Shown: positions 1 through 6,776, counted from the stretch's first letter. The stretch is 7,817 nucleotides of DNA from Thermoplasmata archaeon (GCA_019594025.1 JAFDUB010000078.1:1-7817); one strand, 5' to 3'. Made by a program: numbers and translations. The notes: a model not told the origin generated them from the letters alone.

Positions 1-102
1 ATCCGTATCTTGAATATAAAATGGGTAATCTAGATTTGCAAAAAATATCAAATACACAAGCGACACTGCGAGACTTCACAAGTTAAGTCATCGAGCAACA
101 AA

Positions 103-162
103 TTCGTCCCCACCGAGCGAAGCGAGCATGCCCACGGCCTTAGCCGTGGGTGTGGGGGCGAA
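103..162. mobile_element. Nested inverted repeat resembling an IS200/IS605 (tnpB-type) right end
   Basis: Seen in the sequence: arms 103-113 and 152-162 pair over 11 positions (one G-T wobble) and enclose a second perfect 8-bp hairpin at 131-150, with the short repeated string CGAGCGAAGCGAG (114-126 region) between them. Known: hairpins of the form CCCACGGC-loop-GCCGTGGG are very common at the right ends of IS200/IS605 and IS1341-type elements, where they are needed for single-strand transposition and form the 3' part of the TnpB guide RNA. Inferred: this is the right end of such an element, or a leftover or non-autonomous copy. No TnpB tail is recognisable in positions 1-100, so the element is either displaced, decayed or lies further left. 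An alternative is a strong terminator for an upstream gene outside the window. Confidence 0.42.
131..150. repeat. Perfect 8-bp hairpin with CTTA loop
   Basis: CCCACGGC (131-138) pairs perfectly with GCCGTGGG (143-150) across a four-base loop. It is GC-rich in an otherwise AT-rich leader and lies about 48 bp upstream of the MazG-like gene. It is the core of the larger structure at 103-162 and would fold stably in single-stranded DNA or RNA from either strand. Confidence 0.8.
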
Positions 163-167
163 ATTGA

Positions 168-175
168 CTTTATAT
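168..175 (+). promoter_or_regulatory. TATA box of the MazG-like gene
   Basis: The string CTTTATAT is centred about 26 nt upstream of the ATG at 198, the normal archaeal TATA-to-start distance. No Shine-Dalgarno sequence precedes the ATG, so the transcript is probably leaderless. The box sits only a few bases beyond the right arm of the inverted repeat at 103-162. Confidence 0.55.
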
Positions 176-197
176 CAGAAGTTTTTATCATCTAAAC

Positions 198-506
198 ATG
201 AAAGAACTTCAGGAAAAGGTAGAAGAATTTTGCGAAAACTACTCGATAGATCATCCTATGGAACACAGATTAATAGACGTGATGTCAGAGCTAGGAGAGG
301 TAAGTAAGGAAATCCTAGAGAATACCGAGTACGGCAGTACATCTTTGACTTACTCGAATGAACTCAAAGAAGAGTTAGGGGATCTCCCGTACTCCCTGAT
401 CACCCTTGCAAACGCTTTAAAAATCGATCTTGAGAGTGCGGTTAATACAGCTTTAGAAAAATATGAATCAAGATCGTCGAAAGGCGGATTAAGTTCCAGA
501 CACTGA
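198..506 (+). CDS. MazG-like nucleotide pyrophosphohydrolase (102 aa)
   Basis: A small all-alpha protein of the MazG/dUTPase-like superfamily, expected to hydrolyse (d)NTPs to the monophosphate and pyrophosphate in the cytoplasm with Mg2+. The signature is visible: S30-E-L-G-E34 followed by E38, then E59-L-G-D62 and a following helix of the form LPYSLITLANALKIDLESA. The usual pattern is EExxE followed by ExxD; here the first glutamate is replaced by S30, so E31, E34, E59 and D62 are the likely metal ligands. The end (residues 88-102) carries the basic, serine/glycine-rich tail often seen in the family. Length fits a single-domain MazG-like protein, shorter than bacterial two-domain MazG. The ATG at 198 is preferred because a TATA box lies 26 nt upstream. 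The stop lies one base from that of the convergent gene at 508. Exact substrate cannot be read from the sequence. Confidence 0.85.
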   Translation: MKELQEKVEEFCENYSIDHPMEHRLIDVMSELGEVSKEILENTEYGSTSLTYSNELKEELGDLPYSLITLANALKIDLESAVNTALEKYESRSSKGGLSSRH

Positions 507-507
507 T

Positions 508-798
508 TCACTTTTTAGTTATGCTGAAAGCAGCGATAAATCCGATCCTCTGTTTTGCGCTCCAATCCGAGCCACAGTTAGTGCATTTTAGATCCTCAGG
601 TAAGTTTTCGGTTATCCGTTCTCCACACCTGCATTTCATACCCCCGTTAACCCTTTCCGGCGTCTTTTTCACCCTCTCACGGTGTTCAGAGAATATATGC
701 TCTTTGTAAGCCTCCTTCACCTTTTCACGTTTGTAGCTGGTAAATTTCCATTCACAATCATCTTCGTAAGAACATTTTACTTTGGATATGGGTGACAT
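508..798 (-). CDS. Small protein with two putative zinc-binding sites (96 aa)
   Basis: Not a family I can name. Two candidate metal sites are visible. The N-terminal one is C9-x5-C15 followed by H34-x4-H39, a C2H2-like arrangement in which a basic helix lies between the cysteines and histidines. The second is a zinc ribbon, C56-x-C58 and C72-x2-C75, ending in the CTNCGS-type knuckle. A highly charged linker (residues 38-52) joins them. This layout suggests nucleic-acid binding or a role as a small regulator, but that is inference. The start has support: AGGTGA (806-811) lies 7 nt upstream of the ATG and a TATA-like box lies at 826-835. It is transcribed towards the MazG-like gene with a 1-nt gap between stop codons. 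An overlapping plus-strand frame at 521-709 is judged a shadow because the cysteine pattern is on the minus strand. Confidence 0.75.
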   Translation of the reverse strand: MSPISKVKCSYEDDCEWKFTSYKREKVKEAYKEHIFSEHRERVKKTPERVNGGMKCRCGERITENLPEDLKCTNCGSDWSAKQRIGFIAAFSITKK

Positions 799-825
799 GT
801 TAGTTTCACCTATACCCTTGAGCGA

Positions 826-835
826 TTAATATATT
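826..835 (-). promoter_or_regulatory. TATA-like box of the two-zinc-site protein gene
   Basis: TTAATATATT on the plus strand reads AATATATTAA on the minus strand, centred about 32 nt upstream of the start codon at 798. It lies in the gap between the two minus-strand genes, so the downstream gene need not depend on read-through from the gene at 891-1199. The predicted transcript start falls close to the AGGTGA at 806-811, so the leader would be very short. Confidence 0.45.
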
Positions 836-890
836 TCGTTTGTTTTTCGTTGGAATATGTTCTTGAAGCATTGTAATCATCCGCGAAGAA

Positions 891-1199
891 TTAAAAACTA
901 CCGTTATCCTGCTTTATTATCTCGAATCCCCTTTCCGTCAAAAGGGTACCGAAGGTGTTTTTAGGCAAGTACGATTCAAAGTCTCTTTTCAAATCTTTCT
1001 CCATCTTGTCCATCATCCTGTTAAACATCTTGATTTTGGTTGAGGACGAGGTAAAATCATCCAATGATTGTTTAAGTTTGATATCTAAAATATCCCGTTT
1101 TATTGCCTCCACGTATAAGTCGTATATCTTTTTGTCCGACTTACATCCACTGACGAGCTCCCATATACGGGTGTTTAAACTGTCTAACAGGTCAGACAT
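891..1199 (-). CDS. Hypothetical helical, highly charged protein (102 aa)
   Basis: No family recognised. The sequence is rich in Lys, Asp, Glu, Leu and Ile and reads as amphipathic helix for most of its length (roughly residues 1-75), followed by a short segment with Pro and Gly (78-90) and a tail ending NGSF. There is no signal peptide, membrane span or cysteine cluster; the only cysteine is near residue 19. Coding on this strand rather than on the overlapping plus frame (955-1272) is favoured because a TATA-like box (1227-1236) sits at the right distance from the ATG at 1199 and because the minus-strand composition is that of a soluble archaeal protein. Together with the next minus-strand gene it forms a tandem of small uncharacterised genes, separated by 92 bp that contain a separate promoter. 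Confidence 0.62.
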   Translation of the reverse strand: MSDLLDSLNTRIWELVSGCKSDKKIYDLYVEAIKRDILDIKLKQSLDDFTSSSTKIKMFNRMMDKMEKDLKRDFESYLPKNTFGTLLTERGFEIIKQDNGSF

Positions 1200-1226
1200 G
1201 TTATCAGACCGAGAGAGCGGTTTTAC

Positions 1227-1236
1227 TTTTATTAAT
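1227..1236 (-). promoter_or_regulatory. TATA-like box of the hypothetical gene at 891-1199
   Basis: Plus-strand TTTTATTAAT reads ATTAATAAAA on the minus strand, centred about 32 nt upstream of the ATG. No Shine-Dalgarno sequence is visible before the start codon, which fits a leaderless or nearly leaderless transcript. Confidence 0.4.
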
Positions 1237-1302
1237 AGTTTTTCCTATTTTATAGGGACAATCGGTTATTGATGTTTAGTGATTACAGAATATTTAGAGT
1301 GA

Positions 1303-1308
1303 TTTAAA
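1303..1308 (+). promoter_or_regulatory. Possible TATA element of the RND exporter gene
   Basis: TTTAAA in an AT-rich run is the clearest candidate promoter element in the 201-bp gap before the exporter. It would start transcription near 1331 and give a leader of about 70 nt before the ATG at 1401. Other AT-rich strings (around 1247-1253 and 1327-1335) compete, so the assignment is weak. Confidence 0.25.
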
Positions 1309-1391
1309 GTTGAAGTAAGTAAAAAATCTTATTAACAATTGGTTGCTTGTCTGAAACCGGTGTTGCACCAGGATATACTAAAGTTGAAAGT

Positions 1392-1397
1392 GGTGGA
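1392..1397 (+). promoter_or_regulatory. Ribosome binding site deciding the exporter start
   Basis: GGTGGA lies 3 nt before the ATG at 1401 (spacing about 4-5 nt from the core GGTGG). An upstream in-frame TTG at 1347 has no comparable site. This favours the ATG and a 1078-residue product over the 1096-residue version. Confidence 0.5.
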
Positions 1398-1400
1398 ATC

Positions 1401-4400
1401 ATGAAAAAACAAAATTCACTTATGAAGGGAGTACCTTCCATTGTCGGCAATCATCCCAAAAAGGTGGTTGCTATCATATTAGTCTTTACTTTGTTTATGG
1501 GTATCCTAGCCAGTGGTATGAATATAGGTATGGACGAAGAGGCCTTTGATCCGGATACGCCAAGGGTAAGAAACCTCAATTTAATAAGGGATCGATTCGG
1601 TACCACCGGCGAATCTGTACAGATTGCATTCATAGCCCATGACGGCGACGTGTTCACCACCGACGTCATGATGGATATGCTGGAACTTCGAATTGCTTTC
1701 AAAGAGGACCCTGAGATTAGTGAAACACTGCTTTCGTCGGACCAGTTGCCCGATGGCATGAGCATGCTGGTGGATACCGTTCTCACAGTCGAACGGGTTC
1801 TTGAAGTAGATAAGGTAATCCGGGAAATGCCTGAAAACACGCTTCCTATGGTCAGGTCCTTTGAAAATCAAAGTAAGATGCATGAACATATGAACTCTTC
1901 ACTTTCATCATGCGTGTATTTGATGTCGTATGAAAATCAGGATGTAGTCCAGAACGCCACCCAGTCATTCAAATCCATGTCGGACATCGTGTCCACACCC
2001 TATTATTGGATGGCGGTTAACGTGTATGAAGAGGAGTTCATGGAACTGATGTACGTCCTTTCAAGTGACGATTCTACTCTTAACAAGACAATATATGTCG
2101 ATGGATTCCTGGAACAGATGGAACAGGAGGATCCGGTATCCGGGCTTCAAGAGTTTTTATCTTTTTTAGAAGGTGTTAACGGCATAATGAAGACCTCGCC
2201 TGAGAACTCCCATATTTCAATCGGTATGTTTTTGGAATTTATGAGTATAGGTGAAACGGTGATGGCACTGGAGGTCGATTACGATATAATGGACAGTGTT
2301 CCATCGTTAGAGCTTACAGACGACGAAAAGATTGATAGAATAGAGGAAATGGACGATAACGAACTGAAGAACACGGTAAAGGAAGCAATTGAGTATGATC
2401 CAGAGAATCTTCAATCAGCTATCAACAACACTATCTCGAATTTCAACACCATGGAAAGAAGGGTAGATGAGTCACTGAGATTCCTGAATAACATAGACAC
2501 AACGTTGGAATCTTTAGAGGGGATATCGGTGGATCAATCCATATCGAAGTATAGGGGGGCCGTTCAAGAGAATGAATCTCTTTTAACCTCCACCATCTAC
2601 GAATTCCAAGGTACAAAATCGATGTTGAGCGGTGCCGAAAATTTACCTAGATATATATCGGGTATAGCTAACGGGATACAGATGATGGTAAGTGAAGACT
2701 TTGCCCCCGACTTAGGTGATCAAGGTATCTCTGCAAAAAGTGCCATCGCACTGGTCCAATTGAACTCGTCCATGGAAAGCGATCTTAGGTTGAAAGCGCA
2801 ACAGAACATGATCCGCTTGGGCGATGAAGTTCTCTCTCGTTCATACACCCGCGTATTCGCCGGTCAGGTGATGATGGAAGAAATAAACGAAAGTACGGAT
2901 GAGAGTCTGAACACACTCCTTCCAATCGCCTTCGTGTTCGTCGTCGTAGTTTTATTGCTAATCTATCGAGCGGTTGCTGAGACCTTGTTGAGCTTACTGT
3001 CATTAGGATTTGCATTAGTTTGGACCTTCGGTATAGGAGTTCTGATGGGGTACCAGTTTAACCCGATCATCATAGCGGTTCCAGTTCTGATAACCGGTCT
3101 TGTAATCGACTACGGTATACACATGGTCATGCGGTATCGGGAGGAAAAGGAGGAAGGAAAACGCCCTAACCAAGCCTCTATCATAGCCATATCCACCGTT
3201 GGCGGGGCTCTGTTTTTGACCACTTTAACCACCGCCATAGGTTTCTTCTCCAACACATTCAGCAATATATCGGCCATGCGCCAGTTTGGAATACTGGCCG
3301 CCGTGGGCATACTTTCAAGTTTCGTACTCATGATAGCTTTCCTGCCCGCTGTACTCACCCTGCTTGACGAAAGGAGAGAGGGAAAGAAGAAAAAATTAAA
3401 GGGGAATATTAAGGCGGTAGAAAAGCAGGGCAAAGAAATAATCGGAAGGATCCTTTCCGGTCCCGCTGGTGCTGCGGATAAACACCCCGTCTTGGTTATA
3501 TTCGTAGTCGCCTTGATAACGGTGGGTGCTCTTTACGGAGTGATCAATATCGACACCACATTCAATATACAGGATTTTCTACCGGAAGACAAACCACAGA
3601 GTCAAAATATACAGTATATTACCGCCAACTTCAACGTGAGCACCACTTATGCATACGTCCTCACCGAAGGAGAGTTGGATAATTATTCATATCTTCGAGC
3701 TCTTCATGATACAAAGGTGAACCTGCATGGTGACCGTTATCTTTTGACAGTAGAAGGGATCACCTCTCCCCTCTCGGTTATAAGAGAATTCGGTAACGCC
3801 CCCTTCGGAGCTCCGAATTACAATTCTACTATCGTTAGTGCTTACCGTTCCAGTCAACCTGATGAGTTGGGTATACCTACAAGAAACGTAACACAGTTGT
3901 ATGATGTTCTTTATCACTCTTCTGAAAGCAGGGAATCCATACGTAGGGTTCTCTTTAAAGATGAAGAGGGAAGTTACTCTTTGGGCGTTCTCATGGTCAA
4001 AGAGAACTCTCAATTGATCACACAAGATATGAAAAACGCTGCTAGGATGGAAGAAAATATGATCGAGGCCGCCGTGCCGTTAGAGGCGTACTCTCCGCGG
4101 GTAACCAGCAGCTCAATAATAGGACATGAAACTACCGAGGAGTTGAGCGCCACTCAGATACGTTCACTTTTTGCAACTATAATTATCGTCGGGGTACTGT
4201 TAACCATTGTATTCTACTATATTCACAATTCCTTAGTACTAGGTGTAATAACCACTATACCTGTTGCAGTTATAACGCTGTGGATCGTAGGCACTATGTA
4301 CGTTATGGACGTACCCTTAAATGTGATGACGGTAAGCATAACCGCTCTAACGGTGGGTATGGGCGTTGACTACAGCATACACGTTACACATAGATTCACC

Positions 4401-4637
4401 GAAGAGCTTACTAAACTATCGCCTTACGAAGCTATGCACGAAACAATACAGAACACAGGTGCCGCCTTGGTAGGATCTGCCGCAACCACCATAGGTGCAT
4501 TTGCGATACTCACTTACTCCGACATACTGCCACTTTCTCAATTCGGACTTATCACCGCCATGGCCATAGGATACAGCTTCCTGGTGTCGATATTCGTACT
4601 GCCCTCGGCACTTATGATTTGGGAAAGAAGGCGTTAA
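1401..4637 (+). CDS. RND-superfamily (MMPL/COG1033-type) exporter, 1078 aa
   Basis: A large membrane exporter with the duplicated RND layout. Residues are numbered from the ATG at 1401. TM1 is at about 22-39; a very large extracytoplasmic domain spans about 40-507; TM2-TM6 fall at about 508-655; a basic cytoplasmic linker (about 656-695, with a run of lysines) follows; TM7 is at about 697-715; a smaller extracytoplasmic domain spans about 716-921; and TM8-TM12 run from about 922 to near the end. Both halves carry the family's TM4-type motif: GLVIDYGIH with D570 and GMGVDYSIH with D990, the expected proton-relay aspartates. Proteins of this type use the ion gradient to move lipids, isoprenoids or hydrophobic compounds, or act in envelope assembly; the substrate here is unknown. 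The first extracytoplasmic domain contains a long helical section (about 315-410) likely to form a coiled-coil hairpin. No membrane-fusion or outer-membrane partner is nearby, as expected in an archaeon. An in-frame TTG at 1347 is a less likely start. Confidence 0.9.
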   Translation: MKKQNSLMKGVPSIVGNHPKKVVAIILVFTLFMGILASGMNIGMDEEAFDPDTPRVRNLNLIRDRFGTTGESVQIAFIAHDGDVFTTDVMMDMLELRIAFKEDPEISETLLSSDQLPDGMSMLVDTVLTVERVLEVDKVIREMPENTLPMVRSFENQSKMHEHMNSSLSSCVYLMSYENQDVVQNATQSFKSMSDIVSTPYYWMAVNVYEEEFMELMYVLSSDDSTLNKTIYVDGFLEQMEQEDPVSGLQEFLSFLEGVNGIMKTSPENSHISIGMFLEFMSIGETVMALEVDYDIMDSVPSLELTDDEKIDRIEEMDDNELKNTVKEAIEYDPENLQSAINNTISNFNTMERRVDESLRFLNNIDTTLESLEGISVDQSISKYRGAVQENESLLTSTIYEFQGTKSMLSGAENLPRYISGIANGIQMMVSEDFAPDLGDQGISAKSAIALVQLNSSMESDLRLKAQQNMIRLGDEVLSRSYTRVFAGQVMMEEINESTDESLNTLLPIAFVFVVVVLLLIYRAVAETLLSLLSLGFALVWTFGIGVLMGYQFNPIIIAVPVLITGLVIDYGIHMVMRYREEKEEGKRPNQASIIAISTVGGALFLTTLTTAIGFFSNTFSNISAMRQFGILAAVGILSSFVLMIAFLPAVLTLLDERREGKKKKLKGNIKAVEKQGKEIIGRILSGPAGAADKHPVLVIFVVALITVGALYGVINIDTTFNIQDFLPEDKPQSQNIQYITANFNVSTTYAYVLTEGELDNYSYLRALHDTKVNLHGDRYLLTVEGITSPLSVIREFGNAPFGAPNYNSTIVSAYRSSQPDELGIPTRNVTQLYDVLYHSSESRESIRRVLFKDEEGSYSLGVLMVKENSQLITQDMKNAARMEENMIEAAVPLEAYSPRVTSSSIIGHETTEELSATQIRSLFATIIIVGVLLTIVFYYIHNSLVLGVITTIPVAVITLWIVGTMYVMDVPLNVMTVSITALTVGMGVDYSIHVTHRFTEELTKLSPYEAMHETIQNTGAALVGSAATTIGAFAILTYSDILPLSQFGLITAMAIGYSFLVSIFVLPSALMIWERRR

Positions 4638-5080
4638 TCTTCCTTGATCTTTTCGATGGTAGACAGTATCTTATCCCAGTGAGTACCTTTCCAGTAAATT
4701 TGTTCGCATCCGGCGCATCTCCAAAATTCATCCTGTCTTGAGTACACGCCTTTTGGCACTTTATCAATCACGGTTTCTTTATCTATCCGGTGGATTGGGG
4801 AATTACAGATTGAGCATCTTGATAACGGGTTAGGCTTTAAATCAAAATGTGACAAAATCATCGAAACCACTTCTTCAGCTGGAGCTTTAGGCACGAGAAA
4901 CCCTCGTTCAGATTTCCCGAGGGTTTTATCTCGGGTAATGATGAAACGTTCCTCCTCCTTTGCTCTCTCGAGTAACGTACTGTCCTCTATTTCGTCCGAC
5001 GCGTACTCAGCGTCGATGCCCAACAGCCGCAACCACTTAGCGGTCTGGCCCAACATACAATCTACCAGGAATTTAGTCAC
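4634..5080 (-). CDS. Mut7-C family protein: PIN-like putative RNase with zinc ribbon (148 aa)
   Basis: Matches the Mut7-C family (COG1656/PF01927), a PIN-fold domain fused to a C-terminal zinc ribbon. Visible features are the N-terminal strand FLVDCMLG with D7, the LAKWLRLLG-like helix (here TAKWLRLLGID, 13-23), D33 in the next helix start, and the strand FIITRD with D51; D7, D33 and D51 are the plausible acidic metal ligands. The ribbon is C89-x2-C92 and C122-x2-C125, followed by the family's WKGTHW motif (130-135). The predicted role is a metal-dependent RNase, inferred from the fold; few members have been characterised. The start codon is GTG (5078-5080), with a strong AGGTGA 6 nt upstream. 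It overlaps the stop of the riboflavin reductase gene by 8 bp, so translation is probably coupled. Its stop shares a TTAA with the convergent exporter gene. Confidence 0.85.
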   Translation of the reverse strand: MTKFLVDCMLGQTAKWLRLLGIDAEYASDEIEDSTLLERAKEEERFIITRDKTLGKSERGFLVPKAPAEEVVSMILSHFDLKPNPLSRCSICNSPIHRIDKETVIDKVPKGVYSRQDEFWRCAGCEQIYWKGTHWDKILSTIEKIKED

Positions 5081-5705
5081 CTTTTTTCACCTTATAGCAA
5101 AGGAGTATACCGTCGTTCATAGGGGTGTAGGATACGAGCTGAAGATAATCAATTTCATCTAATGCTTCTGCTCCTACACCGTCCGCCGGGGTAGGAGCCT
5201 CCCGTCCTCCGATTATCAAGCTGCCTACATATACGTTGAATTCATCCACCAACTCCTCCCTAAAGAATGAGTATATCACTTCCCCACCCCCTTCAACCAG
5301 CAGTTTCTTTACCCCTCTTTTTTGAAGTTCTTTCATCAAAATATTTAGGTCCACCCTATTTCCGTCACCACATCTAACCCAGTGTGGATCATTCTTATCC
5401 AACGTCGTTGCTATGAGATATTCCCCTTCATCGAACAGTCGGGAGTTCTCCGGTATCTTACCTTTTGAATCAAGCACCACTTTGAGTGGATGGTTTGGAT
5501 CTTTAACGAACTTCTTTTTAACAGTAAGTTTAGGGTCGTCTGCCATAACGGTTCCGATTCCCACTAGTATCGCGTCCACCTCGTTCCTAAGCTCGTGAAC
5601 TCTGGCGAAGTCCTCCTCACCGGATATCTTGACTTCAGTCCTATCCGGAAGTGCGATCTTACCGTCCGCAGACATGGCTGCGTTCACTATTACCTTTGGT
5701 CTCAC
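5073..5705 (-). CDS. arfC: 2,5-diamino-6-ribosylamino-pyrimidinone 5'-phosphate reductase (archaeal riboflavin pathway), 210 aa
   Basis: A RibD C-terminal-domain reductase of the archaeal/fungal type (RIB7, MJ0671-like). It reduces the ribosylamino side chain of the early riboflavin precursor to the ribitylamino form with NAD(P)H, in the cytoplasm. Motifs in order: RPKVIVNAAMSADGKIA at 2-18, the ISGEEDF..VHELR segment at 27-40, the nucleotide-binding DAILVGIGTVMADDPKLTV at 44-62, and KKLLVEGGGE at 133-142. Length is normal for the stand-alone archaeal enzyme, and no deaminase domain is fused, which separates it from bacterial RibD. The start is GTG (5703-5705): the family N-terminus begins right here, and a TATA box (5729-5736) lies 27 nt upstream, so the transcript is likely leaderless. 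It lies 49 bp downstream of rtcA with its own promoter, and overlaps the Mut7-C gene by 8 bp. Confidence 0.9.
   Translation of the reverse strand: MRPKVIVNAAMSADGKIALPDRTEVKISGEEDFARVHELRNEVDAILVGIGTVMADDPKLTVKKKFVKDPNHPLKVVLDSKGKIPENSRLFDEGEYLIATTLDKNDPHWVRCGDGNRVDLNILMKELQKRGVKKLLVEGGGEVIYSFFREELVDEFNVYVGSLIIGGREAPTPADGVGAEALDEIDYLQLVSYTPMNDGILLCYKVKKGD
5087..5092 (-). promoter_or_regulatory. Ribosome binding site of the Mut7-C gene inside arfC
   Basis: The minus strand reads AGGTGA followed by six bases and then the GTG start codon of the Mut7-C gene. It lies within the last codons of arfC. The position supports the GTG start and coupled or re-initiating translation. Confidence 0.6.
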
Positions 5706-5728
5706 GAAATTTAATAGGATTTAAACGG

Positions 5729-5736
5729 CTATAAAG
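5729..5736 (-). promoter_or_regulatory. TATA box of arfC
   Basis: The minus strand carries CTTTATAG, centred 27 nt upstream of the GTG at 5705 and in the 49-bp gap after rtcA. No Shine-Dalgarno sequence precedes the GTG. This suggests arfC and the Mut7-C gene are made from their own leaderless transcript, with or without read-through from rtcA. Confidence 0.55.
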
Positions 5737-5754
5737 TTTCTGATTTTTGATGAT

Positions 5755-6753
5755 CTAGTATATCATACACAACTCATTTTGTTTCTCTTCTAATCTTATG
5801 GCATCAGAACAAAAACGATTAACTAACCATAGATTGGTTTCCAGATGCCCTGTGAGCTTTTCAACTTTTATTTTTCCATGGTCGTCGCACATAGCTAAGT
5901 ACGGGATTAACTGATCCGCACTCCATCGGTCTATTTGGAATCCTGCATCTATTGCTCTCCGCATATAGTCCGCTGCCTCTTTACCCACGGCTTCCGCAGG
6001 TACCCCTTTCTCTCCCAGCTTACCCACACCGACTAATCTATCCCCTACGCTCCAAAGTGTGATCCCGGTGCCGGGGCTGGACGATTGATATGATGCAAGT
6101 TCGATGTTGACTTTTTTGTCTACAAATTCTTTTAGTACCGCTTTGCGCATCCTTCTCATTATGTGATCGGAAAGGGACGTGACGAAAGCACGCCCGGATA
6201 TACCTTCAACGTTATCTGATGTTTTTATCGGTGTTGGGATACCCGGTTCTACCGTCAAAGATACCTTACCTCCACCCTTTGGATAATGCCCTCTTTTGAT
6301 AAGTTTAGAACTGATGTTTAATCCCATACGTCGTAAATGATCAAGGAATACATTTTCAAAATAATCGTAGGGCGGCGACCATTTAACGTCCGTCCCCCCT
6401 CGCACCTGTATCTTGACTGAGTTATCCGCATGGAGGACGGCGGGTATGAGAGCCTGCAGCAGGAGGGTGATACTTCCCGCGGTACCTATATCGAACCGAT
6501 AGCTGCCACCGTAAACCTCACCTGGAACAAAGGTCACTTCGGTAGCACCTTTACCAGCCCCCTTTAGCTTTCCCCCGCTAATCACCGCGGCGCCTCTCAA
6601 TGCCATAAGATGTTGATGAGATAGGCCCGGATTCGGTCGGTTCGCTCTGATGTTGGTTATATGTATAGGAATATCTTTCACCATGGACATCGCCACGGCG
6701 GTTCTAACAATCTGTCCTCCGCCTTCTCCGTAGGAACCATCGATTTCTAGCAT
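5755..6753 (-). CDS. rtcA: RNA 3'-terminal phosphate cyclase (332 aa)
   Basis: RtcA converts an RNA 3'-phosphate to a 2',3'-cyclic phosphate with ATP, through an enzyme-AMP intermediate. Numbering is from the ATG at 6751-6753. The protein opens with the family signature LEIDGSYGEGGGQIVRTA (2-19), followed by IRANRPNPGLSHQHL (35-49), DIGTAGSITLLLQ (88-100), and the C-terminal SADQL and TGHLETN segments. H303 in TGHLETN aligns with the histidine that becomes adenylylated in the E. coli enzyme. Length is typical, and no key motif is missing. An in-frame ATG two codons upstream (6757-6759, giving MSM) is possible, but the TATA box is 27 nt from the inner ATG and only 21 nt from the outer one. Most archaeal homologues also start at the inner position. 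No RtcB ligase lies in the window. It is divergent from the MEMO gene and upstream of arfC. Confidence 0.93.
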   Translation of the reverse strand: MLEIDGSYGEGGGQIVRTAVAMSMVKDIPIHITNIRANRPNPGLSHQHLMALRGAAVISGGKLKGAGKGATEVTFVPGEVYGGSYRFDIGTAGSITLLLQALIPAVLHADNSVKIQVRGGTDVKWSPPYDYFENVFLDHLRRMGLNISSKLIKRGHYPKGGGKVSLTVEPGIPTPIKTSDNVEGISGRAFVTSLSDHIMRRMRKAVLKEFVDKKVNIELASYQSSSPGTGITLWSVGDRLVGVGKLGEKGVPAEAVGKEAADYMRRAIDAGFQIDRWSADQLIPYLAMCDDHGKIKVEKLTGHLETNLWLVNRFCSDAIRLEEKQNELCMIY

Positions 6754-6776
6754 GGACATCGCTAACGTTGAAGGAT

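Noticed and set aside
3..86. Open frame from the left edge to a TAA at 84-86, which might be the tail of an upstream gene
   Set aside because: Only 27 codons, no recognisable motif, and no resemblance to a TnpB C-terminus; this length is open by chance often enough.
508..1199. Toxin-antitoxin pair made of the two small minus-strand genes
   Set aside because: They are 92 bp apart with separate promoters, and neither shows a toxin or antitoxin motif.
1244..1256. Short palindrome CCTAT/ATAGG as an operator
   Set aside because: Only a 5-bp stem in an AT-rich gap; not distinguishable from chance.
955..1272. Plus-strand frame of 105 codons opposite the hypothetical gene
   Set aside because: It lacks a plausible promoter or ribosome binding site, and the minus-strand frame has a TATA-like box at the right distance.
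1347..1400. Upstream TTG start for the exporter, adding 18 residues
   Set aside because: It has no ribosome binding site and no well-placed TATA box, while the ATG at 1401 is preceded by GGTGGA and begins a normal N-terminus for this family.
1451..4025. Several minus-strand frames of 76-129 codons inside the exporter gene
   Set aside because: All lie within a clearly coding plus-strand gene with full-length family features; their Ser/Arg-rich translations are typical of antisense shadows.
4634..5080. PIN-domain toxin
   Set aside because: The C-terminal zinc ribbon, the WKGTHW motif and the coupling to arfC point to the Mut7-C family; no antitoxin gene is adjacent.
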